Source: Aromatoleum tolulyticum (GTDB lineage: Bacteria > Pseudomonadota > Gammaproteobacteria > Burkholderiales > Rhodocyclaceae). Taken from it: 64,000 nucleotides of DNA. Below are positions 8,954-20,616 of the stretch, piece by piece. Under the pieces are notes generated by a model. The model made no database searches, was not told where the DNA came from, and saw nothing but the letters and a program-made list of their open reading frames with translations. A program made the position numbers and the translations under genes. The stretch is from contig NZ_FTMD01000001.1 in assembly GCF_900156155.1 (NCBI RefSeq), positions 492,750 through 556,749 on the forward strand, written 5' to 3'. Numbering within the stretch: position 1 is the first letter of the stretch; each line of letters starts with the position of its first letter.

Positions 8954-9853
8954 CTATTCGCTTTTTCCGAACGGTCTGGCGAGCGTGCGGGCGGCCGCAA
9001 GCAGGGCATCGACGAGCGGCGAAGCGGGTTCGCGCCGGAGCGTCACGAGGCCCGTCTCCCACGCGACTGCGGGCTTCACCAGCGGCAGCGCGCGCAGTTC
9101 CGATTGCGCGCCGACGAGGCCCAACACGCTGCGCGGCAGGATCGTAGACCAGCGTCCGGTGCGAACGTGCGCGAGGAGACTGAGGATCGAGTTCGTCTCC
9201 AGCCCCACGTGCGGCGTGCACTCGAGGCTCTCGAACACGCGGTCTATGGTCTGGCGGTTCTGCATGTCGCGCGACAGCAGGCACAGCGGCTGGCGCGCGG
9301 CCACCTCCCACGCGATCGCCTCGTCGGCCGGCGGCGCGGACGCGGCCGTGACGAACACGAGCTGTTCGCGCCACAGCGCACAATATTGCAGGTCCGCCGC
9401 GTCGGCGGAATGCGCATACACGACGCCGCCTTCCAGTTCGAAGTTGCGCAGCGCGTTGAGGATCGCCTGCGTGCTCGCCGAGCGTACTTCGATCGCGACC
9501 GCGGGGTGCGCGTCGGCGAAGGCCCCGGTGAGCGACGCGACAACCGGCAGCGCGGTCGGGATCACACCGATGCGCAGCGGCCCGCGCAGCCCGTCGCGCA
9601 GCATCCCGAGCTCGTGGCGCAGGTCTTCCGCCCCGGCCGCGACGCGCTTCGCGTGCGCGACGACGCATTCGCCCTCGGGGGTGAGCCCCGCGAAGCGCTG
9701 CCCGCGCACGACCAGCGCGACGCCCAGCTCGTCCTCCAGGTCGCGGATCGCCGCGGACAGCGTCGACGGCGACACGTGGCAGCTCTCGGCGGCCTTGCCG
9801 AAATGCCGCTCGCGCGCGAGGGCGAGGAGGTAGAGGTATTTGCGGGCGATCAC
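8954..9853 (-). CDS. LysR-family regulator, likely of the formate dehydrogenase genes
   Basis: The 299-residue protein has an N-terminal winged helix (about 5-65: KYLYLLALARERHFGKAAESC, then SPSTLSAAIRDLEDELG). It is followed by a two-lobed LysR effector domain (about 90-295). It lies 123 bases upstream of fdsB on the same strand, the usual place for FdsR-type regulators of formate dehydrogenase operons, and is divergent from gpmI. The effector is not predictable from sequence; formate responsiveness is inferred only from position. Confidence 0.85.
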   Translation of the reverse strand: MIARKYLYLLALARERHFGKAAESCHVSPSTLSAAIRDLEDELGVALVVRGQRFAGLTPEGECVVAHAKRVAAGAEDLRHELGMLRDGLRGPLRIGVIPTALPVVASLTGAFADAHPAVAIEVRSASTQAILNALRNFELEGGVVYAHSADAADLQYCALWREQLVFVTAASAPPADEAIAWEVAARQPLCLLSRDMQNRQTIDRVFESLECTPHVGLETNSILSLLAHVRTGRWSTILPRSVLGLVGAQSELRALPLVKPAVAWETGLVTLRREPASPLVDALLAAARTLARPFGKSE

Positions 9854-10002
9854 GGGAATCAGGATACGGGCTCCGTCGGCGCCTCGCCAGACGTCCGGGG
9901 CAATCGCACGAATCCGACCGCCGCAACGATCTCATACGAAACACCGCCGGCACCTTCAGTAAAATGTCGGATTTCCGCCCCCGCAACGAAGGAATCCCCA
10001 GC

Positions 10003-11646
<1,644 letters not shown>

Positions 11647-12045
11647 GTGTCACCGCGCATTGTCATCGCACCCGACGAGGTCGAGCTGACCGCCATCCGC
11701 GCCCAGGGCGCGGGCGGCCAGAACGTCAACAAGGTGTCGAACGCGGTGCACCTGCGCTTCGACATCGGGGCCTCGTCGCTGCCCGAGGCGGTGCGCGCAC
11801 GGCTCGCGGCGCTGGGCGACCGGCGCATCAGCCAGGACGGCGTGGTGATCATCAAGGCGCAGAAATTCCGCAGCCTGGAGAAGAACCGCGCCGAAGCCAT
11901 GCGCCGGCTCGAAGAGCTCGTCAATCGGGCGGCCGAGGTGCCCAAGGAGCGCCGCCCGACGCGGCCGACGCGCGCGTCGGTCAAGAAACGCCTCGAAGGA
12001 AAGGCGCACCGCGCGCTGATCAAGGCCGGACGGCGTGGTGTTTAA
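11647..12045 (+). CDS. arfB: ArfB/YaeJ-type ribosome-rescue peptidyl-tRNA hydrolase
   Basis: The 132-residue protein begins with GTG immediately after the gpmI stop codon, so translation is probably coupled. It has the release-factor catalytic GGQ in RAQGAGGQNVNKVS (about residues 19-32), the RF-1 fold, and a basic C-terminal tail (KKRLEGKAHRALIKAGRRG). In ArfB that tail enters the empty mRNA channel of stalled ribosomes. It releases nascent peptides from ribosomes lacking a stop codon. Its length is typical of ArfB rather than of full release factors. Confidence 0.9.
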   Translation: MSPRIVIAPDEVELTAIRAQGAGGQNVNKVSNAVHLRFDIGASSLPEAVRARLAALGDRRISQDGVVIIKAQKFRSLEKNRAEAMRRLEELVNRAAEVPKERRPTRPTRASVKKRLEGKAHRALIKAGRRGV

Positions 12046-12120
12046 AGTAGATGCGCAAGCCGAGACAGCCGGGATTCCCGGAAACAATCATCGAGGCATA
12101 TGTAGAGCATTGAAACGACA

Positions 12121-12134
12121 TTGATCAACGTCAT
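12121..12134. promoter_or_regulatory. weak FNR/ANR-like site upstream of the chemoreceptor gene
   Basis: TTGATCAACGTCAT has a perfect left FNR half-site (TTGAT) and a degenerate right one (GTCAT instead of ATCAA), 106 bases before the start of the chemoreceptor gene. Control by oxygen would make sense for a denitrifier, but the match is partial and could be chance. Confidence 0.25.
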
Positions 12135-12239
12135 AAGACTTGCGCAAAGACGGAATGCGGTTTAGGAATTGAGTAACAATATGTTTCCACACCCGTTGTT
12201 CGGGCCGAACAGCGGGACGCTGAAACAGGAGAGTCGATT

Positions 12240-13868
12240 GTGATTCAATTCAAGGACGTTCCCGTCGCACGAAAGATCGGGTTGGTGCTCGGCCTCACGA
12301 TGCTGCTGGTTGCCGTCGGCGTCGCATTCATGATCTACGGCGAGCGCGAGCGGATGTATCGCGACCGCCTCACTGCCATTCAGGCGCTGGTGGAACAGGC
12401 CGTCACCGTCATCAACGAGCAGGCGGTGCTAACCGACGCCGGCACGCTCACCGAGGAGGAGGCGCGCCAGATCGCCGCAACGACCATCGGCAAGATGCGT
12501 TACGGCGATGGCGACTACTTCTGGATCCAGGACAGCAAGGCCCGGATGCTTGCGCATCCAATCAAGCCGGAGTTGAACGGCAAGGACCTGAGCGGCTTCA
12601 AGGACGCCGGCGGCCAGCACATCTTCGTGCGTTTTTCCGAGATCGGCCGGCAGGGTGGCGAGCTCCACTACATGTGGCCCAAACCCGGCTACACCGAGCC
12701 GCAACCCAAGATCTCGTACGTGAAGCAAGCCGCCCGCTGGGACTGGATCGTCGGCACGGGCGTCTATACGGACGACATCGAGACGGCGTTTCGTCGCGGG
12801 CTCGTCAGGCATGCCGGGCTTCTGGCCGGCATCTTCGCGCTCGCGCTCCTGCTCGCGACCGTGATCCTGCGGCGCTACGTCACGGGACCGATCCGCCGGC
12901 TCGACGCTGTCATGGAGAAAGTCGCCCGCGACGGCGACCTGACGGTGAACTACAGCTACGCGTCGAAGGACGAGATCGGCGGCATGTCGTCGGCCTTTCA
13001 ACGCTTGCTGACGGCGTTGCGCGAGAGCCTCGGCGCGATCCAGCGCGACGCGCAGGCCGTCGCGGCAACGTCCGAACGTCTGGCGATTGCGGCGCAGCAG
13101 GTGCGCTCGAGCACCGAGCACCAGAGCGAGTCGGCGTCGTCGATGAGCGCCGCGGTCGAACAGATGACCGTCAGCATCGCGCACGTGGCCGACAGCACGC
13201 ATGGCGTGCGGGAGCTTGGCGAGCGCAGCGTTGCGGAAGAGCACGACGGCGCAGTGCACACGGATCACCTGAGCGTCGAGCTCGAAAAGGTGCAAAGTGC
13301 CGTCGAGGATGCGAACGGCACCCTCGACGAGTTCGTCGACGCGACCCAGTTCATCGCCAACCTCACCCAGCAAGTGCGTGAGATTGCCGACCAGACCAAC
13401 CTGCTCGCGCTCAATGCCGCGATCGAGGCGGCGCGGGCGGGAGAACAGGGCCGCGGTTTTGCGGTGGTCGCCGATGAAGTCCGAAAGCTCGCCGAGAAGT
13501 CGGGCCATACGGCCAACGAGATCAATGTACACACGCAGCGCATCGCCACGCAGGGCGAAGCCGTCGAGAGCGCCATGAGCGCGAGCCGCGAACGACTGGA
13601 CGCCGCAAGGACTCTGATGAGCAAGGTTGCGGCGGTGCTTAACCACGCGGAGGCTTCGGCGCTCGAAACGCGCACCGGACTCGCCGAGATCAGCAGTGCG
13701 ATGTCCGAGCAGACCGCGGTTACGACCGACATCGCCAAGAACATCGAGTGCATCGCCCAGATGGCCGAAGAGAACACCGCCGCGGCCGGGCAGACCGCGG
13801 AGGCCGCGGAAGAGCTGCGCAAGGTGTCCGGCCAGCTCAACACGACGGTCGAGAAGTTCCGGATCTGA
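12240..13868 (+). CDS. methyl-accepting chemotaxis protein with single Cache domain
   Basis: The 542-residue inner-membrane receptor has a first transmembrane helix at about 13-33. A periplasmic single-Cache (sCache_2) domain spans about 40-185 ([34 protein letters not shown]). A second helix lies at about 192-212, then a HAMP domain, and a cytoplasmic signalling domain with the conserved hairpin tip [20 protein letters not shown]. Such receptors often sense small organic acids. Translation starts at GTG, with AGGAGAGT 7-9 bases upstream. It is monocistronic; the ligand is unknown. Confidence 0.92.
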   Translation: MIQFKDVPVARKIGLVLGLTMLLVAVGVAFMIYGERERMYRDRLTAIQALVEQAVTVINEQAVLTDAGTLTEEEARQIAATTIGKMRYGDGDYFWIQDSKARMLAHPIKPELNGKDLSGFKDAGGQHIFVRFSEIGRQGGELHYMWPKPGYTEPQPKISYVKQAARWDWIVGTGVYTDDIETAFRRGLVRHAGLLAGIFALALLLATVILRRYVTGPIRRLDAVMEKVARDGDLTVNYSYASKDEIGGMSSAFQRLLTALRESLGAIQRDAQAVAATSERLAIAAQQVRSSTEHQSESASSMSAAVEQMTVSIAHVADSTHGVRELGERSVAEEHDGAVHTDHLSVELEKVQSAVEDANGTLDEFVDATQFIANLTQQVREIADQTNLLALNAAIEAARAGEQGRGFAVVADEVRKLAEKSGHTANEINVHTQRIATQGEAVESAMSASRERLDAARTLMSKVAAVLNHAEASALETRTGLAEISSAMSEQTAVTTDIAKNIECIAQMAEENTAAAGQTAEAAEELRKVSGQLNTTVEKFRI

Positions 13869-14028
13869 TCGACAGGAGCGAGGAGGCAGGTTGCCGTGAA
13901 TTCACTCGCGCGGGCCCGGTCTTGCCATTTGACCTGTGCCTGCGTCGGGCAATAGGTCAGGATCGTAGCGCGGGACCGGCGTAGCGTATTCCGGCGCGCG
14001 GTGTTCAGGCAGATTCTTGCGCATGGAT

Positions 14029-14061
14029 TGGCGGGATGCGCTGCGCTCCTCCCGCCCTACG
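14029..14061 (+). repeat. dispersed repeat family B, copy 1
   Basis: A 33-base unit (TGGCGGGAT ... CCCGCCCTACG) recurs nearly unchanged at 28353-28385 and 43518-43550. Its ends are mutually complementary (GGCGGGA / TCCCGCC), so it folds into a hairpin. It lies in the 284-base gap between the chemoreceptor and lipocalin genes, which otherwise holds no gene that I can support. Confidence 0.75.
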
Positions 14062-14152
14062 CGGTTTCGTGCGATCGCCCTGGTCGCAGCGCCGCCGTGG
14101 CACGCCGCAAGGTACGCCTGAGCTAACATGTTCCATTTCGCCGGCCGCAATC

Positions 14153-14752
14153 ATGAAGCCCGCACAACATTCGACCGCCAGCCGCACCTCCACCTGCCGC
14201 GCCATCCTGAGAGCCCTGCTCGCAGTGACCTTGCTGGGCACGCAGGCTTCGGCGGTGCATGCGGAAGCGCCGCCGGCCGCCCTCGCAACCATCGCCGCGC
14301 TGGACGTACCGCGCTACATGGGCACGTGGTACGAGATCGCCAAGTATCCGAACCGCTTCCAGCGCCACTGCGTCGGCTTCACCCTGGCCGAGTACCGCCT
14401 GCAGGAGGACGGACGGGTGCAGGTGGCCAACCGCTGCCGCACGGCCGAGGGGCGCGTCGACGAGGCGATCGGCACCGCGCGCCAGATCGGCGCGGCCGAT
14501 TCGCCGCGTCTCGAAGTGCGCTTCGCCCCCGCGTGGCTGTCCTTCCTGCCCTGGGTCTGGGGCGACTACTGGGTGATCGACCTCGACGCGGACTACCGCC
14601 TCGCGGCGGTGAGCGAACCGCAACGCGAGTATCTGTGGATCCTGTCGCGCACGCCGACCGTCCAACCTCAGGCCCTGGAGGCGCTGCGCGCGCGCCTCGC
14701 AGCCCGGGGCTTCGACCTGTCGCGGCTGGAGATGACGCGTCAGCAGGACTGA
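14153..14752 (+). CDS. lipocalin family protein (Blc-like), exported
   Basis: The 199-residue protein has a signal sequence (hydrophobic AILRALLAVTLLGTQASA, cleavage likely after VHA) but no lipobox cysteine. It is therefore probably periplasmic rather than a true lipoprotein like E. coli Blc. The lipocalin signature is intact: the GxW motif in YMGTWYEIAKYPNRFQ (about residues 54-69), then WGDYWVIDLDADY and EYLWILSRTP. Bacterial lipocalins bind lysophospholipids or other hydrophobic ligands in the envelope. The start at 14153 was chosen because the signal peptide begins there. Confidence 0.87.
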   Translation: MKPAQHSTASRTSTCRAILRALLAVTLLGTQASAVHAEAPPAALATIAALDVPRYMGTWYEIAKYPNRFQRHCVGFTLAEYRLQEDGRVQVANRCRTAEGRVDEAIGTARQIGAADSPRLEVRFAPAWLSFLPWVWGDYWVIDLDADYRLAAVSEPQREYLWILSRTPTVQPQALEALRARLAARGFDLSRLEMTRQQD

Positions 14753-14830
14753 TGGCGGGACCCGGCGCCGGGGCTTCGACAGGCTCTGTCGGAAGGTATA
14801 TAGTTGCATAGTCAATCATTGGACAGTTCA

Positions 14831-15502
14831 ATGACCAATACATACCTTTCACCCACCGCACTGATCGACAGCGACCACGCCGAAGTCCTCGCCTTCGCGC
14901 GCGAACACTGCCGCGGCAACGACGTGCGCGAGCGCGCGGTGTCCTTGTACTACGCCGTACGCGACGGCTTCCGCTACGACCCCTATCGCATCGACCTGTC
15001 CGAAACCGGGATGAAGGCGAGCAGCGTCATCGCCACGGGCTCCGGCTGGTGCGTGCCGAAGGCCACGCTGCTGGCCGCCGTATGCCGCGCGGCGGGCATT
15101 CCCGCGCGCCTGGGTTACGCGGACGTGCGCAACCACCTCAGCACCGAACGCATGCGCCAGACCATCGGGTCGGATCTGTACCGCTGGCACGGCTACACCG
15201 AGATCCTCATCGACGACGCGTGGTACAAGGCCACGCCGGCGTTCAACCTCGCGCTGTGCGAGCGTTTCGGCTTGCTGCCGCTGGAATTCGACGGCCGCAG
15301 CGACTCGATCTATCACGCGTTCGACCGCAGCGGCAACAAGCACATGGAGTACGTGCATCAGCGCGGCCACTTCCCCGACGTGCCGCTGTCGCAGATGGCC
15401 GCGGATTTCCACACGCATTACCCGCTGTGGCTGGAGCAGGCCGAGCAGCTGCGGGCGGCGGATTTCCTCGCGGACGTGGAACGGGAAAACCAGCCCGCGT
15501 AG
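14831..15502 (+). CDS. transglutaminase-like cysteine protease-fold protein
   Basis: This is a 223-residue cytoplasmic-type protein of the transglutaminase-like superfamily. The catalytic cysteine is in SGWCVPKATLLAAVCRAAGIPARLGYADV, the histidine in YRWHGYTEILID, and WYKATPAFN follows where the family has its third active-site residue. Members of this bacterial subfamily are thought to be peptidases or amide hydrolases; no substrate can be assigned. The start at 14831 gives the usual N-terminus; an upstream in-frame ATG adds nine residues. The gene appears monocistronic. Confidence 0.75.
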   Translation: MTNTYLSPTALIDSDHAEVLAFAREHCRGNDVRERAVSLYYAVRDGFRYDPYRIDLSETGMKASSVIATGSGWCVPKATLLAAVCRAAGIPARLGYADVRNHLSTERMRQTIGSDLYRWHGYTEILIDDAWYKATPAFNLALCERFGLLPLEFDGRSDSIYHAFDRSGNKHMEYVHQRGHFPDVPLSQMAADFHTHYPLWLEQAEQLRAADFLADVERENQPA

Positions 15503-15560
15503 GCGCGCGGCCGCGCAGCGGGTGATCCGGCAATCGAACGGTTGTTAAGGCGGAATACAA

Positions 15561-15621
15561 CCGTTCGCCGTGAGCCTGTCGAAGGGCACTGGCAGGGCTT
15601 CGACAAGCTCAGCCCGAACGG
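15561..15621. repeat. dispersed repeat family A, copy 1
   Basis: An inverted repeat with ends CCGTTCG / CGAACGG and inner arms GAGCCTGTCGAAG / CTTCGACAAGCTC. It is the first of five full copies in the window (others at 26030, 34520, 44419 and 50631). It lies upstream of the ABC exporter genes. Confidence 0.8.
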
Positions 15622-15739
15622 TGTTTGCTTGCCGGGTCAATAGCCCGCGTGCAGGCGTAACCCTCCGCGTGACGCGGTCGAGGTCACAAGCGCCGGGCTC
15701 CGCGCTATGCTTCCGGCGTAGCCACAGCCGGAGCAACGC

Positions 15740-16486
<747 letters not shown>

Positions 16487-16488
16487 CG

Positions 16489-18852
16489 ATGCGCGCGCTC
16501 GACCGCAAGCTGTGGCGCGACCTGTGGCACATGCGCGGGCAGGCAATCGCGATCGCGCTGGTGGTGATGTGCGGCGTGGGCACCTACGTGATGTTCCTGT
16601 CCACGCTCGGGGCGCTGCGCGTGACCCAGGACGCCTACTACCGCGAGTACCGCTTCGCCGAGGTGTTCGCGACCTTGAAGCGCGCGCCGGAGTCGCTGCG
16701 CGCGCGCCTGGCGGCACTTCCCGGCGTGGAGCGCGCGGAGACGCGCGTGGTCGAGCAGGTGCGGCTCGACATGCCGGACTTCGTCGAGCCCGTCACCGCG
16801 CTGATGGTGTCGCTCGCCGACGACGCGCCGCACGGCCTCAACGGCCTGCACCTGCGCGAGGGCCGGCTGCCGCTGCCCGGCCGCCCCGACGAGGTGGTCG
16901 TCAGCACGCCGTTCGCGAAGGCGCACACGCTGCATCCGGGCAGCCGCTTCCACGCCATCCTCAACGGCCGGCGGCAGGCGCTGACGGTGGTCGGCACCGC
17001 GCTGTCGCCCGAGTTCGTGCAGCAGCTGCGGCCCGGTTCGGCCTTTCCCGACACCAAGCGCTACGGCGTGATGTGGATGGGGCGCAAGGCGCTGGGGCAG
17101 GCCTACGATCTCGACGGCGCGTTCAACGACCTCGCGCTGAGCCTGCGCCCCGGCGCGGACGCGCAGGACGTGATCGATCGCGTCGATGAACTGATCACGC
17201 CCTTCGGCGGCCTCGGTGCGTATGCGCGCAAGGACCAGCGCTCGCACCGCTTCCTGGACCAGGAGCTGGACCAGCTCGGCACGCTCGCGAGCCTGTTCCC
17301 GACCATGTTCATGGGCGTCGCGGCCTTCCTGCTCAACGTCGTGATCGGGCGGCTGGTGACGATGCAGCGCGAGCAGATCGCGACGCTCAAGGCCTTCGGC
17401 TACGGCAACGCGGCGGTGATGCTGCATTACCTGAAGCTCGTCGCGGTGATCACCGGCGCGGGGGTCCTCGGCGGCACGGTGCTGGGGGTGTGGCTGGGGG
17501 CGGCGCTGTCGCGGATCTACATGGAGTTCTACTACTTCCCGTGGCTGAAGTTCAGCCTCGAACCGATGACCATCGTCGAGGCCGCGGGCGCGAGCCTCAT
17601 TGCGGCCGGCGCGGGCACCGTCGTCGCGGTGTGGCGCGCGGCGAGCCTGAAGCCCGCGCAGGCGATGCGGCCCGAGCCGCCGGCGCGCTACCGCGAGACA
17701 GCGATCGAGAAGCTGGGTCTCAAACGCTGGCTGTCGCAGCCGACGCGCATGATCCTGCGCCACATCTGGCGCCGGCCGCTGAAGTCCGCCCTGACCGTGG
17801 TGGGCATCGCGCTCGCGTGCGGGATCATCCTGACCGGCCTGTTCCAGCGCGACACCGTCGGCTACATGATGAACGTGCATTACGGCATGGCGCAGCGCGA
17901 GGACCTGTCGGTGGCGTTCACCGACCCCACCGCCTACCGCGCGCGCTTCGACCTGATGGGCCTGCCGGCGGTGGAACACGTCGAGGTATTCCGCTCGGTG
18001 CCGGTGCGCCTGCGCCACGGGCATCTGGAACACCGCACGGCAATCCGCGGCATCGAGGCGGGCGGCGAGCTGCAGCGTCTGCTCGACGCAGACCTGCGGC
18101 AGGTCGCGCTGCCTGCGGACGGCATCCTGCTCACCGACCATCTCGGCAAGATGCTGGGCGTGCGCGCCGGCGACCGCATCGTCGTCGAGGTGATGGAAGG
18201 CAACCGACCGCTGCGCGAGGCGACGGTCGCGGGGCTGGTGAAGGAGTACCTGGGCGTGTCGGCCTACATGGAGCTCACGGCGCTGAACCACTTCATGCAC
18301 GAGGGGCCGACGATTTCGGGCGCGTGGCTGGCCGTCGATGCGGCGCAGTTGCACGCGCTGTACGGCGAGCTGAAAGGCATCCCGCGCGTCGCCGGGGTCG
18401 CCGAGCGCGTGCAGGAGATCCGCAACTTCAACCGCCTGATGGACGAGACGATGCTGTTCTTCACCTACGTATCGACGGTGTTCGCCGTGATCATCGCCTT
18501 CGGCGTCGTCTACAACAGCGCCCGCATCGCGCTGACCGAGCGCGGGCGCGAGCTCGCGAGCCTGCGCGTGCTGGGTTTCACGCGCGGCGAGATCGGCTAC
18601 ATCCTGCTCGGCGAGCTGGGTATCCTGACGCTCGCCGCGATCCCGGTCGGGCTGTGGCTGGGCGAGGGCATGTGCTACTACATCGCGCACACGATGCAGA
18701 CCGAGCTGTTCCGCGTGCCGGTCGTGCTGGTGCCGCAGACCTATGCGTTCGCGGTCGCGGTGGTGCTCGTGTCGGCGGCGCTGTCGGGGCTCGTGGTGCG
18801 GCGGCGCCTCGACCATCTGGATCTCGTCGCCGTATTGAAGACACCGGAGTGA
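16489..18852 (+). CDS. ABC exporter permease with two FtsX domains
   Basis: The 787-residue membrane protein starts with an N-terminal helix (QAIAIALVVMCGVGTYVMFL) and a periplasmic MacB-like domain. Two FtsX-type membrane blocks follow, one around residues 265-395 and one near the C-terminus (about 650-780). Between them lies a second N-terminal-like helix (ALTVVGIALACGIILTGLF) and another periplasmic region. This duplicated layout is that of DevC/LolE-like or YbhS-unrelated FtsX permeases working with an MFP adaptor. The ATG lies two bases after the ATPase stop codon. Substrate unknown. Confidence 0.87.
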   Translation: MRALDRKLWRDLWHMRGQAIAIALVVMCGVGTYVMFLSTLGALRVTQDAYYREYRFAEVFATLKRAPESLRARLAALPGVERAETRVVEQVRLDMPDFVEPVTALMVSLADDAPHGLNGLHLREGRLPLPGRPDEVVVSTPFAKAHTLHPGSRFHAILNGRRQALTVVGTALSPEFVQQLRPGSAFPDTKRYGVMWMGRKALGQAYDLDGAFNDLALSLRPGADAQDVIDRVDELITPFGGLGAYARKDQRSHRFLDQELDQLGTLASLFPTMFMGVAAFLLNVVIGRLVTMQREQIATLKAFGYGNAAVMLHYLKLVAVITGAGVLGGTVLGVWLGAALSRIYMEFYYFPWLKFSLEPMTIVEAAGASLIAAGAGTVVAVWRAASLKPAQAMRPEPPARYRETAIEKLGLKRWLSQPTRMILRHIWRRPLKSALTVVGIALACGIILTGLFQRDTVGYMMNVHYGMAQREDLSVAFTDPTAYRARFDLMGLPAVEHVEVFRSVPVRLRHGHLEHRTAIRGIEAGGELQRLLDADLRQVALPADGILLTDHLGKMLGVRAGDRIVVEVMEGNRPLREATVAGLVKEYLGVSAYMELTALNHFMHEGPTISGAWLAVDAAQLHALYGELKGIPRVAGVAERVQEIRNFNRLMDETMLFFTYVSTVFAVIIAFGVVYNSARIALTERGRELASLRVLGFTRGEIGYILLGELGILTLAAIPVGLWLGEGMCYYIAHTMQTELFRVPVVLVPQTYAFAVAVVLVSAALSGLVVRRRLDHLDLVAVLKTPE

Positions 18853-18856
18853 GGAA

Positions 18857-20053
18857 ATGAAGACCAAGGTGCAGTGGCGCAGGCAGATCGTGTTCGCGCT
18901 GATCGTCGCGGCGATCGCGTGGGGACTCTACTCCGGCTTCCGGCCGCAGCCGGTAGTCGTCGATCTGGGCAGCGCGGTACGCGCGCCGATGCGCGTCGCG
19001 GTCGAACAGGAAGGCCGCACGCGCGTCGCCGACCGCTACGTCGTCGCCGCGCCGGTCGACGGCTACGCGCGGCGCATCGAGCTGGAGGTGGGCGACGCGG
19101 TCGAGGCCGGCGACGCGCTGGCCGTGCTGGAGGCGCAGCGCTCCGAGGTGCTGGACGCGCGCCGGCGCGCCGAGGCCGAGGCGCGGGTCGCGGCGACGCA
19201 GGCGAACCTCGCGGCGGTCGGGCAGCGCGTACAGGCAGCCGAGGCCGGCGCGACGCTCGCGCGCAGGGAGCTGGAACGCATCCGCCGCCTGCGAGCCGCC
19301 GGCCACGTCACCTTGGACGCCGAGGACCGCGCCGCAGCCGAGGACGAACGCGCCGCAGCCGAGCTGCGCTCGGCGCGCTTCAACGTCGCGACTGCGCGTC
19401 ACGAGCTGGAAGCCGCGCGCACCGCGCTGGGCTACGCCGCGGCCAGCGGGCGGGGCGACCCGCTGCTGGTGCGTGCGCCAGTCGCCGGGCGGGTGCTGAA
19501 GATCCCGCGCAAAAGCGAAGGGGCGGTCGAGGTCGGCCAGGCGCTGATCGAGATCGGCGATCCGCGCGCGCTGGAAGTCGAGGTCGACGTGCTCTCCGCC
19601 GACGCGGTGCGCATCCGCCCCGGCACGCGCGTGCTGTTCGAGCGCTGGGGCGGCGAAGGGGCGCTCGAAGGCAAGGTGCGCGTCGTCGAGCCGGCCGGCT
19701 TCACCAAGGTGTCGGCGCTGGGCGTCGAGGAACAGCGCGTGTGGGTGATCGTCGATTTCACGTCACCGGCCGAGCAGTGGCAGCGCCTCGGCGACGGCTA
19801 CCGCGTGGAGGCGAGCTTCGTGCTGTGGGAAGAAGAGGATGTGCTGCAGGTGCCCGCGAGCGCGCTGTTTCGCGACGGCGAAGGCTGGGCGGTGTTCGCC
19901 GTCGAGGAAGGCCGCGCGGTGCGCCGGCGCGTCGACACCGGCCAGCGCAACGGGCTCGCGGCGCAGGTGATGTCGGGACTCGCGGAAGGCGCTAGCGTGG
20001 TCGTGCATCCGGATGACCGGCTACGGGATGGGGTGAAGGTGAGCGGGCGGTGA
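18857..20053 (+). CDS. periplasmic adaptor (HlyD/MFP family) of the ABC exporter
   Basis: The 398-residue protein has a single N-terminal membrane anchor (IVFALIVAAIAWGLYSGF). Its lipoyl half-motifs are VAAPVDGYARRIELEVGDAVEAGDALAVLE and LLVRAPVAGRVLKI. A long coiled-coil hairpin between them (about residues 95-195, Ala/Glu/Arg-rich) is followed by beta-barrel and membrane-proximal domains. Adaptors of this type link the ABC permease to a TolC-like channel, which is not encoded nearby. The start lies four bases after the permease stop. It is the last gene of the operon. Confidence 0.9.
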   Translation: MKTKVQWRRQIVFALIVAAIAWGLYSGFRPQPVVVDLGSAVRAPMRVAVEQEGRTRVADRYVVAAPVDGYARRIELEVGDAVEAGDALAVLEAQRSEVLDARRRAEAEARVAATQANLAAVGQRVQAAEAGATLARRELERIRRLRAAGHVTLDAEDRAAAEDERAAAELRSARFNVATARHELEAARTALGYAAASGRGDPLLVRAPVAGRVLKIPRKSEGAVEVGQALIEIGDPRALEVEVDVLSADAVRIRPGTRVLFERWGGEGALEGKVRVVEPAGFTKVSALGVEEQRVWVIVDFTSPAEQWQRLGDGYRVEASFVLWEEEDVLQVPASALFRDGEGWAVFAVEEGRAVRRRVDTGQRNGLAAQVMSGLAEGASVVVHPDDRLRDGVKVSGR

Positions 20054-20128
20054 CTCACTCCGCGCCCCCTTCCAAGAACATGTGCCAACCGGCCCGATGC
20101 TTATACTGCCTTTAAATACATCCACCGG

Positions 20129-20389
20129 ATGACCGTCATGACCGAAGCCATTGTCGCCATCAAGTATTGGGGCAACAGCCTTGGCGTGCGCCTGCCCGCG
20201 GCCGTAGTGCGCGAGGCTCGCCTGAATGCCCGCCAGCAGGTGCGAATCACGGTCGAGGACGGCCGCGTCGTGATAACCCCGCTCGCGCGGGAGAACCTGA
20301 GCCTCGAGCAGCGGCTTGCGCGTTTCGATTCGCAGCGCCATGGCGGCGAGGCCATGGCGCGCCCGGAGGTGGGGGCCGAGCGGTGGTAA
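20129..20389 (+). CDS. mazE: MazE/AbrB-type antitoxin
   Basis: The 86-residue protein has the SpoVT/AbrB swapped-hairpin DNA-binding core (IVAIKYWGNSLGVRLPAAVVREARLNARQ ... VRITVEDGRVVITPL, about residues 6-53). An acidic, flexible C-terminal tail normally wraps the toxin. An alternative ATG at 20138 would shorten it by three residues. The stop codon sits just after a GTG that would begin a mazF-like toxin, the classic arrangement. That toxin is wrecked, so the antitoxin is now an orphan, possibly still acting on its own promoter. Confidence 0.8.
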   Translation: MTVMTEAIVAIKYWGNSLGVRLPAAVVREARLNARQQVRITVEDGRVVITPLARENLSLEQRLARFDSQRHGGEAMARPEVGAERW

Positions 20390-20532
20390 GCAGGCGCGTC
20401 CAGTTCGTTCAGCCGAAATCCTTCGACTGGCGCGTGCGTGGAAAAATCGAGTCTGACCCCTTTTTCCCCTGCGACGGCGCCGAAGATGTGATCATCTTGG
20501 CGATTCGTCACCAGAAAGAGGCTGGCGGATAG
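20383..20532 (+). pseudogene. wrecked toxin gene (mazF-like start joined to RelE/ParE-like end)
   Basis: A 49-codon frame begins at GTG overlapping the mazE stop. It encodes VVSRR and a short tract reminiscent of a MazF N-terminus. It then runs through a repeat (20439-20469) and ends with EDVIILAIRHQKEAGG, which looks like the last strand of RelE/ParE toxins. No catalytic core remains. The two halves appear to come from different toxin families, joined across an inserted repeat. The end assignments rest on short similarity, so they are tentative; that no intact toxin is present is clear. Confidence 0.5.
20439..20469 (+). repeat. direct repeat copy 1 (GGAAAAATCGAGTCTGACC type)
   Basis: A stretch of about 30 bases containing AATCGAGTCTGACCCC is repeated imperfectly at 20578-20608. 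Similar GAGTCTGACCCC sequences are common next to REP-associated transposases in other proteobacteria. No transposase is present here. Confidence 0.6.
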
Positions 20533-20577
20533 CGGATACGACGCGCCGTTTTCGGCGTGTATTCGACGAGAAAATCG

Positions 20578-20608
20578 CGGAAAATCGAGTCTAACCCCAT
20601 TTCTCCCC
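20578..20608 (+). repeat. direct repeat copy 2
   Basis: It shares AAAATCGAGTCT-ACCCC and a trailing TCTCCCC with the copy at 20439. The two copies bracket about 108 bases that hold the RelE/ParE-like fragment, and this copy lies immediately before the AT-richer island. Confidence 0.6.
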
Positions 20609-20616
20609 AAATTCGC

